From: an uncultured Pelagibacteraceae bacterium
Lineage (GTDB): Bacteria; Pseudomonadota; Alphaproteobacteria; Pelagibacterales; Pelagibacteraceae
NCBI GenBank assembly: GCA_902544135.1
Contig: CACCBF010000002.1
Location: 1-40,595, forward strand
DNA length: 40,595 nt
Reading direction: 5' to 3'
A program made the translations under genes and the position numbers. The notes below the pieces were generated by a model. That model saw only the letters and a list, made by a program, of their open reading frames with translations, did no database searches and had not been told where the DNA came from. Positions 1 to 7,619 of this stretch are shown piece by piece; position 1 is the stretch's first letter; each line of letters begins with the position of its first letter.

Positions 1-42
1 TAAATAATAATAACTATTAAAGATATATATTCATCATGAATT

Positions 43-71
43 TTGTCCTACCTAGACATTTGAATTATAAT
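43..71 (+). promoter_or_regulatory. Promoter for the autotransporter-like gene
   Basis: A -35-like TTGTCC (43-48) and a perfect -10 TATAAT (66-71) are separated by 17 bases, the ideal sigma-70 spacing. Transcription would start near 78, leaving a leader of about 50 bases before the GTG start at 130. No strong Shine-Dalgarno lies close to that start; the nearest AAGG (108-111) is too far upstream. The promoter call rests on consensus match only. Confidence 0.6.
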
Positions 72-129
72 GTTTTAAAATTTTAGCACTCATTTCTTGA
101 ATTTTTTAAGGTATTGATGATTAATTGTT

Positions 130-2253
130 GTGAAAAATATTTATAAAATTCATTATATCATATTTTTTTTAGCTTTATTTTTTTCTAAAGCTATAGCGGA
201 GCCAACCTTTGTGCAAAGCAAATCAATCGAGGCATCCACTTATTTTGGATTAACATTCAATAATGATGGAACAAAAATGTATACCTTAAGAAGTGAATTA
301 AAAGTCGATGCAGTTATCGAACATACATTAACTACCGCATATGATATTTCAACGGCAACCGTAAATAATACTAAAGTAGTACATGTAAGTGGAGGTAACG
401 ACTCTCATGTACCAACACAAGTAGTGTTCAATAACGATGGAACAAAAATGTTTATTGTTAACCATGCTGGTAGAAAGACAGTAGATTACTGGTCACTAAC
501 CACTGCATTTGATGTTTCAACTGCTACATTTGATGGCGAATATAGTCTCATTGGTAAAGAACAAAGAGCTAATTCAATTGCATTTAATAATGATGGTACC
601 AGAATGTTTATTGCTGGTGTAGGAAATAATTCACAAGTGCGTGTTCATGAATTTTCACTAGATACAGCATTTGATCTTAGCTCAGGAGTTACTCAACTTA
701 ATACTGAAGACCTAATTTCTTTTCAAAATCACATAGATGGAGTTACTTTTAATTACGATGGTACTAAAATGTATACCATTACATTAATGAATTCCGATGT
801 TCCATCTTTAGCACTAGATTTGATGTATCAGTTTAAATTAACTACACCTTATGATGTTTCTACTTTATCACTTGAAGGCACTTATACTGTAAGTTCTGTT
901 AGTGGAGATTCAAGAGAAGTTGTGTTTAGTAATGATGGAAGTAAAATGTTTATCATTGATGATGATAATGATAAAGTTCATGAATTTAACCTAAGTTGTA
1001 ATTGGAGCGTAATTGATGGTGCTTGTGATGATCCAATAACTACCTCTAATGAAGGTAAAGATATTTTAAGCTCAATCGAGTCTCAAACTGCAACAGCTAA
1101 ACAAATTGCTATTCAAGCAAGTACTCCAGTTCTTAACCGTATGTATTGGTTAAGAAGACATAGAAATAATGATCAATTAAGTAACCAAAATATTAGATTA
1201 AACTTTTCTAATTCAATGGTGGCCTCGCTTTCTAACATTATTCCTATATCAAATAAAACAAATGAAGTTCTCGATAGATTATCAGATGATTGGTCATTTT
1301 GGAGTGAGGGTAGCGTAAGTATTGGTAGAACTGGAGATACATCAACTTCATCATCTAAAAAAATTAATACCAAAGGTATTACACTTGGCATGGATAAAAA
1401 GATAAGCAAAAATAGATTATATGGTTATGCTCTTAGATTTGGCAATGATGATGTTGATGTCGGCACATCTGGGACTAATTTAGATACTGAGTCTTTTAGT
1501 TTATCTGTTTATGGAACTTTTCCTCATGATGATGAAAAATTTACTGAAGGTATCATTGGAGTGAGCACTTTAAAGACTGATCATATTAGAAAAGGAGGAG
1601 GTAGTACTAGAACAGGAGAAAGAGATGGTGCACAAATATTTGGTTCACTTAACTACTTAACAACATATAAAAAAGAAGATTTTAATATTACTCCTAATTT
1701 AAGAATTGATTTAAGCTATACAGAATTATCCAAATATAGAGAAAAAGGTACTGCAGCCTTAGTTTACAAAGCTCAAACAATTGAAACTGGAATGATATCT
1801 GCTGGTTTTACCATAAGTGATATTTTAGATTATAATTCTTTCACTTTTAAACCAAATGGTGGATTAGAACTTGGAGTAGATTTTAGTCCTTCCTCAGATG
1901 CTACTTATCGTTATCTATCGGAAACTACAGAATATACAAAATCAATTGATCAAGATTCTAAAAATTTAAGAGCAAATATTGGATTTGATTTAGTAACTGA
2001 TAATGGTTTTTCCATAATGACTATTTATGAGAGAAATCAAAGTGACAATGCTCATAGCGATACTTTATATTTAGGATTTAGTTTTATACCAACAGACGAT
2101 ATTGAATATGCTATGACTTTAGATAATGACAAAGCATCTTTAAGTTATAAGAGAGATTTAAATGGTTTTGATATCAGAATGAGTTCGAATTATACCTTGA
2201 TGAATCAAATACCTGAATATGGTGCAACCCTAGAAATTGTAAATACATTTTAG
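130..2253 (+). CDS. Autotransporter-like outer-membrane protein with propeller-like repeat passenger
   Basis: A 707-residue exported protein of unknown specific function. Residues 1-23 look like a Sec signal peptide (hydrophobic core, cut after AIA). Residues ~40-290 hold five repeats of about 55 residues centred on FNNDGTKMY/F-like motifs (near 43, 100, 152, 207, 266). Most are followed by an LTTAYDVSTA-like strand, as in beta-propeller proteins of marine bacteria and phages. A short segment with two cysteines (C290, C299) and a probable helical linker (~305-385) lead into a C-terminal region from about 388 (WSFWSEGSVSIGR) rich in alternating strands and ending in Phe, as outer-membrane barrels do. 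By family the C-terminus should be an autotransporter beta-barrel that anchors the repeat domain at the cell surface; ligand or adhesive target is unknown. The start is GTG because an in-frame stop lies at 118-120. It has its own promoter and stands alone. Confidence 0.75.
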   Translation: MKNIYKIHYIIFFLALFFSKAIAEPTFVQSKSIEASTYFGLTFNNDGTKMYTLRSELKVDAVIEHTLTTAYDISTATVNNTKVVHVSGGNDSHVPTQVVFNNDGTKMFIVNHAGRKTVDYWSLTTAFDVSTATFDGEYSLIGKEQRANSIAFNNDGTRMFIAGVGNNSQVRVHEFSLDTAFDLSSGVTQLNTEDLISFQNHIDGVTFNYDGTKMYTITLMNSDVPSLALDLMYQFKLTTPYDVSTLSLEGTYTVSSVSGDSREVVFSNDGSKMFIIDDDNDKVHEFNLSCNWSVIDGACDDPITTSNEGKDILSSIESQTATAKQIAIQASTPVLNRMYWLRRHRNNDQLSNQNIRLNFSNSMVASLSNIIPISNKTNEVLDRLSDDWSFWSEGSVSIGRTGDTSTSSSKKINTKGITLGMDKKISKNRLYGYALRFGNDDVDVGTSGTNLDTESFSLSVYGTFPHDDEKFTEGIIGVSTLKTDHIRKGGGSTRTGERDGAQIFGSLNYLTTYKKEDFNITPNLRIDLSYTELSKYREKGTAALVYKAQTIETGMISAGFTISDILDYNSFTFKPNGGLELGVDFSPSSDATYRYLSETTEYTKSIDQDSKNLRANIGFDLVTDNGFSIMTIYERNQSDNAHSDTLYLGFSFIPTDDIEYAMTLDNDKASLSYKRDLNGFDIRMSSNYTLMNQIPEYGATLEIVNTF

Positions 2254-2291
2254 TAAATTTAACTAAAACTCTATAGGATAATATGGGATAA

Positions 2292-2313
2292 CTAGAACTA
2301 GACTAGAACCTAG
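2292..2313. repeat. Cluster of four CTAG tetranucleotides
   Basis: CTAG occurs at 2292, 2298, 2303 and 2310 in the 140-base gap between the autotransporter-like gene and tRNA-Leu. Some copies are embedded in a repeated CTAGAAC unit. No hairpin with a stem longer than four pairs and no T run follows, so it is not an intrinsic terminator. Function unknown. Confidence 0.5.
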
Positions 2314-2346
2314 GGAGATAAAATAAAAAAAATTTACTTATTCATC

Positions 2347-2373
2347 TTGTTCAATTATAAATATTGGCATAAA
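2347..2373 (+). promoter_or_regulatory. Possible promoter for tRNA-Leu and nadK
   Basis: TTGTTC (2347-2352) and CATAAA (2368-2373) lie 15 bases apart, a little short but tolerable for sigma-70. A start near 2380 would leave a leader of about 14 bases before the tRNA. The call is weak and is based on position as much as on sequence. Confidence 0.35.
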
Positions 2374-2393
2374 CACTCATGAAATTCATTAAT

Positions 2394-2479
2394 GCCCTCG
2401 TGGTGAAATTGGTAGACACAAAGGACTTAAAATCCTTGCCGCTTGCGGAGTGCCAGTTCGAGTCTGGCCGAGGGCACCA
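2394..2479 (+). tRNA. tRNA-Leu (UAA)
   Basis: An 86-base class II tRNA. Acceptor arm GCCCTCG (2394-2400) pairs with CGAGGGC (2469-2475), followed by discriminator A and an encoded CCA (2477-2479). The anticodon stem AAGGA/TCCTT (2421-2425, 2433-2437) encloses CTTAAAA, giving anticodon TAA at 2428-2430. The long variable arm and the T-loop GTTCGAGTC fit leucine. The nadK start codon follows only two bases after CCA, so the two are almost certainly on one transcript. Confidence 0.97.
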
Positions 2480-2481
2480 CA

Positions 2482-3252
2482 ATGAATAAAATTAAGATTA
2501 TTTCAGATAAAAATCGTAATTCTATAAGAATTAAAAAGTCTCTTTCAAAGATTACACAAAATAGCAAATTAAGAAAATCTGATATCTCAATAGTTATAGG
2601 TGGAGATGGATTTATGCTACAGACTTTGAAAAAAAATAAAAATTCCAAAAAAATTTTTTATGGCATTAATTCAGGAAATTATGGTTTCTTAATGAATAAG
2701 TTTTCATCAAAAAATGTAATAAAGAATTTATCAAAAGCAAAGATGATTTCTATTTCACCTTTAGAAATGACAGTCACTAACAGTGGTAATTTAAAAAAAA
2801 AGCATATTGCTATTAATGAAGTCTCAATTTTAAGACAAAGTAGACAGGCTGCATCCTTGTCAATATCTCAGGGTTCTAAATCAATAATCAAAAGATTAGT
2901 TTCCGATGGAGTGTTAGTATCAACACCAGCAGGTAGTACAGCTTACAATCTTTCAGTTCATGGACCAATTTTAAATTTGAATTCAAAAAAGCTATCTATT
3001 TCTCCCATTAGTCCTTTTAGACCTAGAAGATGGAAAGGGAAAATTATAAATGATAACTCAAAAATTATTATTAAAAATCTTAATTCAAAAAAAAGACCCA
3101 TAAGTGCTGTCGCTGATAATATAGAGGTAAGAAATGCTAAAAGTATAATAATAAAAACTAATAAAAAGATTAAGTTTAATCTCTTATACGATCAAAATAA
3201 TAGTCTGCAAAAAAAGATTAAAATCGAACAATTAAGAAGGGAAACTTATTGA
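2482..3252 (+). CDS. nadK: NAD kinase
   Basis: ATP-dependent phosphorylation of NAD to NADP in the cytoplasm, the only route to NADP. The 256-residue product carries the family GGDG motif (40-43, nucleotide/diphosphate binding), NSGNYGFL (63-70), the conserved NE pair (112-113) and DGVLVSTPAGSTAY (142-155). A longer in-frame reading from 2443 lies inside tRNA-Leu and is not credible; the ATG at 2482 is the first start after the tRNA. The only Shine-Dalgarno-like bases, GAGGG (2470-2474), lie in the tRNA acceptor arm. The TGA stop (3250-3252) abuts the 3' end of the convergent tRNA-Thr. The product is short for the family but complete in motifs. Confidence 0.93.
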   Translation: MNKIKIISDKNRNSIRIKKSLSKITQNSKLRKSDISIVIGGDGFMLQTLKKNKNSKKIFYGINSGNYGFLMNKFSSKNVIKNLSKAKMISISPLEMTVTNSGNLKKKHIAINEVSILRQSRQAASLSISQGSKSIIKRLVSDGVLVSTPAGSTAYNLSVHGPILNLNSKKLSISPISPFRPRRWKGKIINDNSKIIIKNLNSKKRPISAVADNIEVRNAKSIIIKTNKKIKFNLLYDQNNSLQKKIKIEQLRRETY

Positions 3253-3328
3253 TGGTGCCCCCGCACGGATTCGAACCGCGGACCTATTGATTACAAATCA
3301 ATTGCTCTACCAGCTGAGCTACAAGGGC
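3253..3328 (-). tRNA. tRNA-Thr (UGU)
   Basis: A 76-base tRNA read on the minus strand: acceptor GCCCTTG pairs with CGGGGGC (two G-U pairs), discriminator A, and encoded CCA at 3253-3255. The anticodon arm ATTGA-TTTGTAA-TCAAT gives anticodon TGT. It lies 29 bases downstream of the rlmB stop on the same strand and is probably made from the rlmB transcript. Its 3' end touches the nadK stop codon. Confidence 0.96.
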
Positions 3329-3357
3329 ATGCGCCATAATTATTGATAATTCTTAAA

Positions 3358-4104
3358 TTAATCAACTCTTTTTTTTAAATAACTTAAATGATGAAACACA
3401 ATAGCAGCACTATTAGAGATATTTAGACTTTCTACTTTGTTATCAATGTCTATCTTTACTAAAAAATCAGCATATTTTGATGTGTGTTGATGCATACCGA
3501 ATCCCTCAGAACCGAATAAAAGAATATTATTTCCTTTCCACTCTATTTTTGTAAAATCTTTGTCACTATTACCATCAAAACCATAAACCCAAAAATTTTT
3601 ATCTTTAAGGTTTTTTAAAGTAGAATTTATATTAGATACCTCAAAAATATTTATATATTCAATTGCTCCACTTGAAGCTTTATACATAAGTTTACTTTCA
3701 TTTGGATAGTGTCTCTCCTTAATAATAATTCCATCGATATTAAAGGATGCTGCACTTCTTATTAAGGCCCCTATGTTTCTAGGATCTGTTACTCCGTCTA
3801 AACAGACTAAAGTAATTTCTTTTTTTTCTTTAATAAATTCTTTAAGATTTGGCTTTTCTAAGTGTTCTATCTCAGCAACATATCCTTGATGTAACAAATT
3901 TTCTTTAGTGCTATATTTGTCTAATTCTTTTTTAGTTTTAAAATAAACCTTTACTTCACTTAATAGGTTTTTGTTTGGGCTTTTTCTGTGTATATTTTTT
4001 TTACTTTCTTCTGTTAAAAATACTTTTAAAACCTTTCTTTTTGGGTTTTTAAGAGCTTCTATCACTGCATGTTGACCAACTATGAAAAAGGATGATTTAT
4101 TCAT
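3358..4104 (-). CDS. rlmB: 23S rRNA (guanosine-2'-O-)-methyltransferase RlmB (SPOUT family)
   Basis: Ribose 2'-O-methylation of a guanosine in the 23S peptidyl-transferase region, using S-adenosylmethionine (family knowledge: G2251 in E. coli). The 248-residue product has an N-terminal substrate-binding part beginning FFIVGQHAVIEAL, then the three SPOUT trefoil-knot motifs: DGVTDPRNIGALIRSAAS (103-120, with N110), LLFGSEGFGM (195-204) and VESLNISNSAA (224-234). The start at 4104 was chosen because the family begins a few residues before the I/V-G-x-H-A-V motif; a longer in-frame reading would run through tRNA-Tyr on the opposite strand. It probably shares a transcript with downstream tRNA-Thr. 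Another SpoU/TrmH-class target RNA cannot be fully excluded. Confidence 0.88.
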   Translation of the reverse strand: MNKSSFFIVGQHAVIEALKNPKRKVLKVFLTEESKKNIHRKSPNKNLLSEVKVYFKTKKELDKYSTKENLLHQGYVAEIEHLEKPNLKEFIKEKKEITLVCLDGVTDPRNIGALIRSAASFNIDGIIIKERHYPNESKLMYKASSGAIEYINIFEVSNINSTLKNLKDKNFWVYGFDGNSDKDFTKIEWKGNNILLFGSEGFGMHQHTSKYADFLVKIDIDNKVESLNISNSAAIVFHHLSYLKKRVD

Positions 4105-4157
4105 AAATATTACATATTTTACACGTTTTTTTTCATATTTTCTCATTAAATCACGTG

Positions 4158-4185
4158 TTGCATTTGCATAAATAAAATATATAAA
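4158..4185 (+). promoter_or_regulatory. Probable promoter for tRNA-Tyr, tRNA-Gly and tuf
   Basis: TTGCAT (4158-4163) and TATAAA (4180-4185) are 16 bases apart in the 128-base divergent spacer between rlmB and tRNA-Tyr. This would drive tRNA-Tyr, tRNA-Gly, tuf and perhaps onward through secE. The rlmB promoter must lie in the same spacer on the other strand; I could not place it with confidence. Confidence 0.5.
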
Positions 4186-4215
4186 ACGCTTGTTGTTTGA
4201 AGCTTTATTGAACAA

Positions 4216-4229
4216 GGGGACACTTCCCC
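4216..4229 (+). other. GC-rich hairpin just before tRNA-Tyr
   Basis: GGGGA (4216-4220) pairs with TCCCC (4225-4229) across a CACT loop, ending three bases before the mature tRNA-Tyr 5' end. It stands out in an AT-rich spacer. It may help fold or process the tRNA precursor; that role is inference. Confidence 0.5.
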
Positions 4230-4232
4230 AAG

Positions 4233-4318
4233 GGAGGGGTTCCAGAGCGGTCAAATGGGGCGGGCTGTAAACCCGTTGACTTCGGTCTTCGAAAGTTCGA
4301 ATCTTTCCCCCTCCACCA
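4233..4318 (+). tRNA. tRNA-Tyr (GUA)
   Basis: An 86-base class II tRNA with acceptor GGAGGGG (4233-4239) paired to CCCCTCC (4308-4314), discriminator A and encoded CCA. The anticodon loop CTGTAAA (4265-4271) gives GTA. A long variable arm and T-loop GTTCGAATC are visible. It is first in the tRNA-Tyr, tRNA-Gly, tuf series. Confidence 0.97.
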
Positions 4319-4364
4319 ATCAATAAAATTTTAAATAATACTGGAGTGTTACTCTTGGGGTTGT

Positions 4365-4438
4365 GCGGGTGTAGTTCAATGGTAGAACGCTAGCCTTCCA
4401 AGCTGGATGTAAGGGTTCGATTCCCTTTACCCGCTCCA
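4365..4438 (+). tRNA. tRNA-Gly (UCC)
   Basis: A 74-base tRNA with acceptor GCGGGTG (4365-4371) paired to TACCCGC (4428-4434), discriminator T and encoded CCA (4436-4438). The anticodon arm CTAGC-CTTCCAA-GCTGG gives TCC. It lies 44 bases upstream of tuf and 46 bases after tRNA-Tyr, as in the classical tRNA-tuf transcript. Confidence 0.97.
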
Positions 4439-4482
4439 AGATAAAAATTATTAATAAAAAAGAAATGTGAGGAATATAAGTA

Positions 4483-5673
4483 ATGTCAAAAGAAAAATTT
4501 GTAAGAAATAAACCGCATTGTAATATTGGTACAATTGGTCATGTCGACCATGGTAAAACTACTTTAACTGCGGCTATTACTAAAGTTTTATCAGAAACTG
4601 GCGGTGCTCAAGCGGTAGCTTATGATCAAATTGATAAAGCTCCAGAGGAAAAAGAGAGAGGTATAACTATCTCAACTGCACACGTTGAATACGAAACAGA
4701 AAAAAGACACTATGCGCATGTAGATTGTCCTGGTCACGCTGATTATGTGAAGAACATGATTACTGGTGCAGCACAAATGGATGGAGCAATTTTAGTTGTT
4801 AATGCTGCAGATGGACCTATGCCACAAACTAGAGAACATATTCTTTTGGCAAGACAAGTTGGAGTTCCAGCGATAGTTGTCTACTTGAATAAAGTTGATC
4901 AAGTAGATGACAAAGAAATGATTGATCTTGTTGAAGAGGAAATAAGAGAATTATTAACTTCATATAAATTTCCAGGAGACAAAACTCCTATTGCTAAGGG
5001 CTCTGCTCTTGCTGCTGTTGAGGGAAGAGATGAAGAAATTGGAAAAAAGTCAATCATGGAACTAATGAAGAATGTTGATGAGTTTATTCCACAACCTGAT
5101 AGACCAAAAGATAAAGATTTTTTGATGCCTGTTGAAGATGTATTTTCAATTTCAGGAAGAGGTACGGTTGCTACTGGTAGAGTAGAGTCAGGTGTACTTA
5201 AAACAGGTGATGAAATTGAGATTGTTGGAATTAGAGAAACTAAAAAATCAGTTTGCACTGGTGTTGAGATGTTTAGGAAACTTCTAGATTCTGGTGAAGC
5301 AGGTGATAATGTTGGTGTTCTATTGAGAGGTGTTGAAAGAACTGACATTGAAAGAGGTCAAGTACTTTGTAAACCAGGGTCTGTTACACCACATACTAAA
5401 TTTGAAGCTCAAGCTTACGTTCTTAAAAAAGAGGAAGGTGGAAGACATACTCCTTTTTTTACTAAATACAGACCGCAATTCTATTTTAGAACAACAGATG
5501 TAACTGGAGAAGTAGAGTTACCTGCAGGCACAGAAATGGTGATGCCAGGTGATGATGCCAAGTTTACAGTAAAATTAATTACTCCAATCGCAATGTCAGA
5601 GAAGCTTAACTTTGCAATTCGAGAAGGAGGAAGAACTGTAGGAGCTGGAGTAGTAACTAAAATTATAGAGTAA
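4483..5673 (+). CDS. tuf: Elongation factor Tu
   Basis: GTPase that delivers aminoacyl-tRNA to the ribosomal A site. The 396-residue product is full length: P-loop GHVDHGKT near residue 19, switch I RGITIS near 59, DCPGH near 81, NKVD near 136, then beta-barrel domains 2 and 3 ending in [15 protein letters not shown] good Shine-Dalgarno TGAGGA (4468-4473) sits nine bases before the ATG, one of the few strong ones here. Upstream are tRNA-Tyr and tRNA-Gly, downstream tRNA-Trp. No second tuf lies between fusA and rpsJ, where many proteobacteria have one, so this may be the only copy in the genome. Confidence 0.98.
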   Translation: MSKEKFVRNKPHCNIGTIGHVDHGKTTLTAAITKVLSETGGAQAVAYDQIDKAPEEKERGITISTAHVEYETEKRHYAHVDCPGHADYVKNMITGAAQMDGAILVVNAADGPMPQTREHILLARQVGVPAIVVYLNKVDQVDDKEMIDLVEEEIRELLTSYKFPGDKTPIAKGSALAAVEGRDEEIGKKSIMELMKNVDEFIPQPDRPKDKDFLMPVEDVFSISGRGTVATGRVESGVLKTGDEIEIVGIRETKKSVCTGVEMFRKLLDSGEAGDNVGVLLRGVERTDIERGQVLCKPGSVTPHTKFEAQAYVLKKEEGGRHTPFFTKYRPQFYFRTTDVTGEVELPAGTEMVMPGDDAKFTVKLITPIAMSEKLNFAIREGGRTVGAGVVTKIIE

Positions 5674-5682
5674 GCTCTATAT

Positions 5683-5758
5683 AGGAGTGTAGCTCAATTG
5701 GTAGAGCGCCGGTCTCCAAAACCGGAGGCTGAGGGTTCGAGTCCCTCCGCTCCTGCCA
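5683..5758 (+). tRNA. tRNA-Trp (CCA)
   Basis: A 76-base tRNA: acceptor AGGAGTG (5683-5689) pairs with CGCTCCT (5748-5754), discriminator G, encoded CCA (5756-5758). The anticodon stem CCGGT/ACCGG encloses CTCCAAA, giving anticodon CCA at 5716-5718. It starts nine bases after the tuf stop and ends 15 bases before secE, so it is embedded in the tuf-secE transcript. Confidence 0.98.
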
Positions 5759-5773
5759 AAAAAATATATAAAT

Positions 5774-5965
5774 ATGAAGAACCCAATTAAGTTTATACAA
5801 GAAGTAAAGCAAGAAGCATTTAAGGTTTCATGGCCTACAGGGAAAGAGACTCTACAAGGTGCTATAATGGTTTTTTTGATGGCACTAGCAATGTCAATTT
5901 TCTTTCTTCTGTTAGACCAAGTTTTAAAGTTTTTTTTAGACTTATTACTTAAAGTGAGTATTTAA
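5774..5965 (+). CDS. secE: Preprotein translocase subunit SecE
   Basis: Essential small subunit of the SecYEG channel that clamps SecY in the inner membrane. The 63-residue product is the short bacterial form: amphipathic N-terminal helix with KVSWPTGKET (residues 17-26), typical of SecE, then one membrane span (~29-55). It sits between tRNA-Trp and nusG, the standard position, and its TAA shares a base with the nusG ATG (TAATG). The partner secY is at 28646-29926; secG is not in this window. Confidence 0.95.
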   Translation: MKNPIKFIQEVKQEAFKVSWPTGKETLQGAIMVFLMALAMSIFFLLLDQVLKFFLDLLLKVSI

Positions 5966-6495
5966 TGAAAAACTGGTATATTGTACAATCACATTCAAGC
6001 TTTGAGAATAAAGTAGCTGGTTTAATAAAAGAAGAAGCTGATAAAGCAAAAATTTCTGAAAAATTTGAGGAAATTATAGTTCCAACTCATGACGTCACAG
6101 AAGTAAAGAGAGGTAAAAGAATCCAAAGGAAAAAAAAGTATTTTCCAGGATATGTATTAATTAAAAGTGAAATGGACAATAATATTTATCATATGATTAA
6201 GAATATTAAGAGAGTAAGTGGATTTTTAGGAACTAAGGGTATGCCAGTTCCTGTGTCAGATAAAGAAATAGAAAAAATTCTTGGTCAAATAAAAGATGGT
6301 GTAGCTCAACCAAAATCTGGTATAGAATACAGCGTAGGTGAAAAAGTGCAGGTGGTTGATGGTCCTTTTGCTTCATTCAACGGTATGGTTGAAGAGATAG
6401 ATGAAGAAAAGTCTAGATTAAAAGTCTCAGTTTCAATTTTTGGTAGACCAACACCTGTAGAATTAGAATACAATCAAGTTGAGAAAGTAAGTTAA
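5965..6495 (+). CDS. nusG: Transcription termination/antitermination factor NusG
   Basis: Binds RNA polymerase and couples it to Rho or to ribosomal protein S10. The 176-residue product has the NGN domain ([16 protein letters not shown] at 2-17; [11 protein letters not shown] near 57-67) and a C-terminal KOW domain ([19 protein letters not shown] near 124-142). Length and order match the bacterial core form. Coupled by TAATG overlaps to secE upstream and rplK downstream. Confidence 0.97.
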   Translation: MKNWYIVQSHSSFENKVAGLIKEEADKAKISEKFEEIIVPTHDVTEVKRGKRIQRKKKYFPGYVLIKSEMDNNIYHMIKNIKRVSGFLGTKGMPVPVSDKEIEKILGQIKDGVAQPKSGIEYSVGEKVQVVDGPFASFNGMVEEIDEEKSRLKVSVSIFGRPTPVELEYNQVEKVS

Positions 6496-6923
6496 TGGCA
6501 AAAAAAGAAATTAGTGGATTTATTAAATTGCAAATAAAAGGTGGGCAAGCTAACCCAGCTCCTCCTGTTGGCCCTGCATTAGGTCAACGTGGAGTGAACA
6601 TAATGGAATTTTGTAAAGCATTTAACGATAAAACAAAATCATTAGCTGGCAAGCCAGTTCCTGTTGAAATCACTGTTTACAAAGATAAAAAATTTGATTT
6701 TAAAATAAAATCTCCACCAGCATCTTTCTTCATTAGGGAGGCAGCAAAATTAAAAAGTGGATCACAAGAACCTGGAAGAAATATTGTGGCATCAATAACA
6801 AAAAAACAAGCCGAAGAAATTGCAAAACAAAAAATGAATGACTTAAATGCATTGGATCTTGAGCAAGCAGTAAAAATTATTGCTGGATCGGCTAGATCAA
6901 TGGGAATAGAGGTTAAAGATTAA
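6495..6923 (+). CDS. rplK: 50S ribosomal protein L11
   Basis: Part of the GTPase-associated centre, binding 23S rRNA helices 43-44. The 142-residue product shows the L11 hallmarks [20 protein letters not shown] near the N-terminus and the rRNA-binding C-terminal domain ending [12 protein letters not shown]. The ATG overlaps the nusG stop, so there is no separate leader in which L1 could bind as in E. coli. Confidence 0.98.
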   Translation: MAKKEISGFIKLQIKGGQANPAPPVGPALGQRGVNIMEFCKAFNDKTKSLAGKPVPVEITVYKDKKFDFKIKSPPASFFIREAAKLKSGSQEPGRNIVASITKKQAEEIAKQKMNDLNALDLEQAVKIIAGSARSMGIEVKD

Positions 6924-6924
6924 A

Positions 6925-7614
6925 ATGTCTTCAAAAAGATTTAAAAAATTACCAAATAAGACTGTTGAACTTCCAGCAGAAACTATAGATAAGTTATTAT
7001 CAGTAGTAAAAAAAAATTGTACGACTAAGTTTGATGAATCTGTTGATTTAAGTTTTCAAATAAACAACAAACAAAAGAAAAGTGAAATTAATATTAGAAC
7101 TATTGTGAATTTACCAGGAGGTACTGGTAAAAAGATAAAAGTTGCTGTTGTCTGTGAAGAATCAAAATCTTCTGATGCAAAGTCAGCCGGTGCAGATATT
7201 GTAGGGGGTGATGAATTTATTGAAAAGATTAAAGTTGGAGAAATGAATTTTGAAAAATTAATTTGTACACCTTCGATGATGATTAAACTTTCAAAGCTTG
7301 GTAAAATTTTAGGTCCTAAAGGACTGATGCCCAATCCAAAACTTGGAACTGTTACTGATAATCTAAAAAAAGCTATTACAGACGCAAAATCTGGTCAGGC
7401 AGAAATAAGAAATGATAAAGATGGAAACATAGGAGTAAGTATAGGCAAAAAATCATTTACCGATGATAAATTAATTAAGAATTTTAATGCAATTTTGGAA
7501 ACACTTGAGAAAGAAAAATCAAACAACACTATTAAAGGCGATTTAATTCGTTCTGCTTTCATTACATCTACTATGGGTGTTTCATACAGACTTAAATTAG
7601 GAAAGAGTATTTAA
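6925..7614 (+). CDS. rplA: 50S ribosomal protein L1
   Basis: L1-stalk protein that helps move the E-site tRNA; in many bacteria it also represses its own operon by binding mRNA. The 229-residue product has TIVNLPGGTGKKIKVAV and the L1 signature around LGPKGLMPNPKLGTV (positions ~129-143). It starts one base after the rplK stop and ends five bases before rplJ. Confidence 0.98.
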   Translation: MSSKRFKKLPNKTVELPAETIDKLLSVVKKNCTTKFDESVDLSFQINNKQKKSEINIRTIVNLPGGTGKKIKVAVVCEESKSSDAKSAGADIVGGDEFIEKIKVGEMNFEKLICTPSMMIKLSKLGKILGPKGLMPNPKLGTVTDNLKKAITDAKSGQAEIRNDKDGNIGVSIGKKSFTDDKLIKNFNAILETLEKEKSNNTIKGDLIRSAFITSTMGVSYRLKLGKSI

Positions 7615-7619
7615 TTATT

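Noticed and set aside
2254-2393. Intrinsic terminator after the autotransporter-like gene
   Set aside because: The CTAG-rich part forms at most a four-pair stem and no T run follows.
2443-2481. Upstream start of nadK at 2443
   Set aside because: It lies within the mature tRNA-Leu; ATG 2482 gives a normal NAD kinase N-terminus.
4105-4323. N-terminal extension of rlmB on the minus strand reaching 4323
   Set aside because: It would run antisense through the whole of tRNA-Tyr, and the extension shows no family similarity; the ATG at 4104 fits RlmB.
4899-5348. 149-codon open frame antisense to tuf
   Set aside because: A shadow of a highly conserved gene; the product shows no recognisable domain or start signal.
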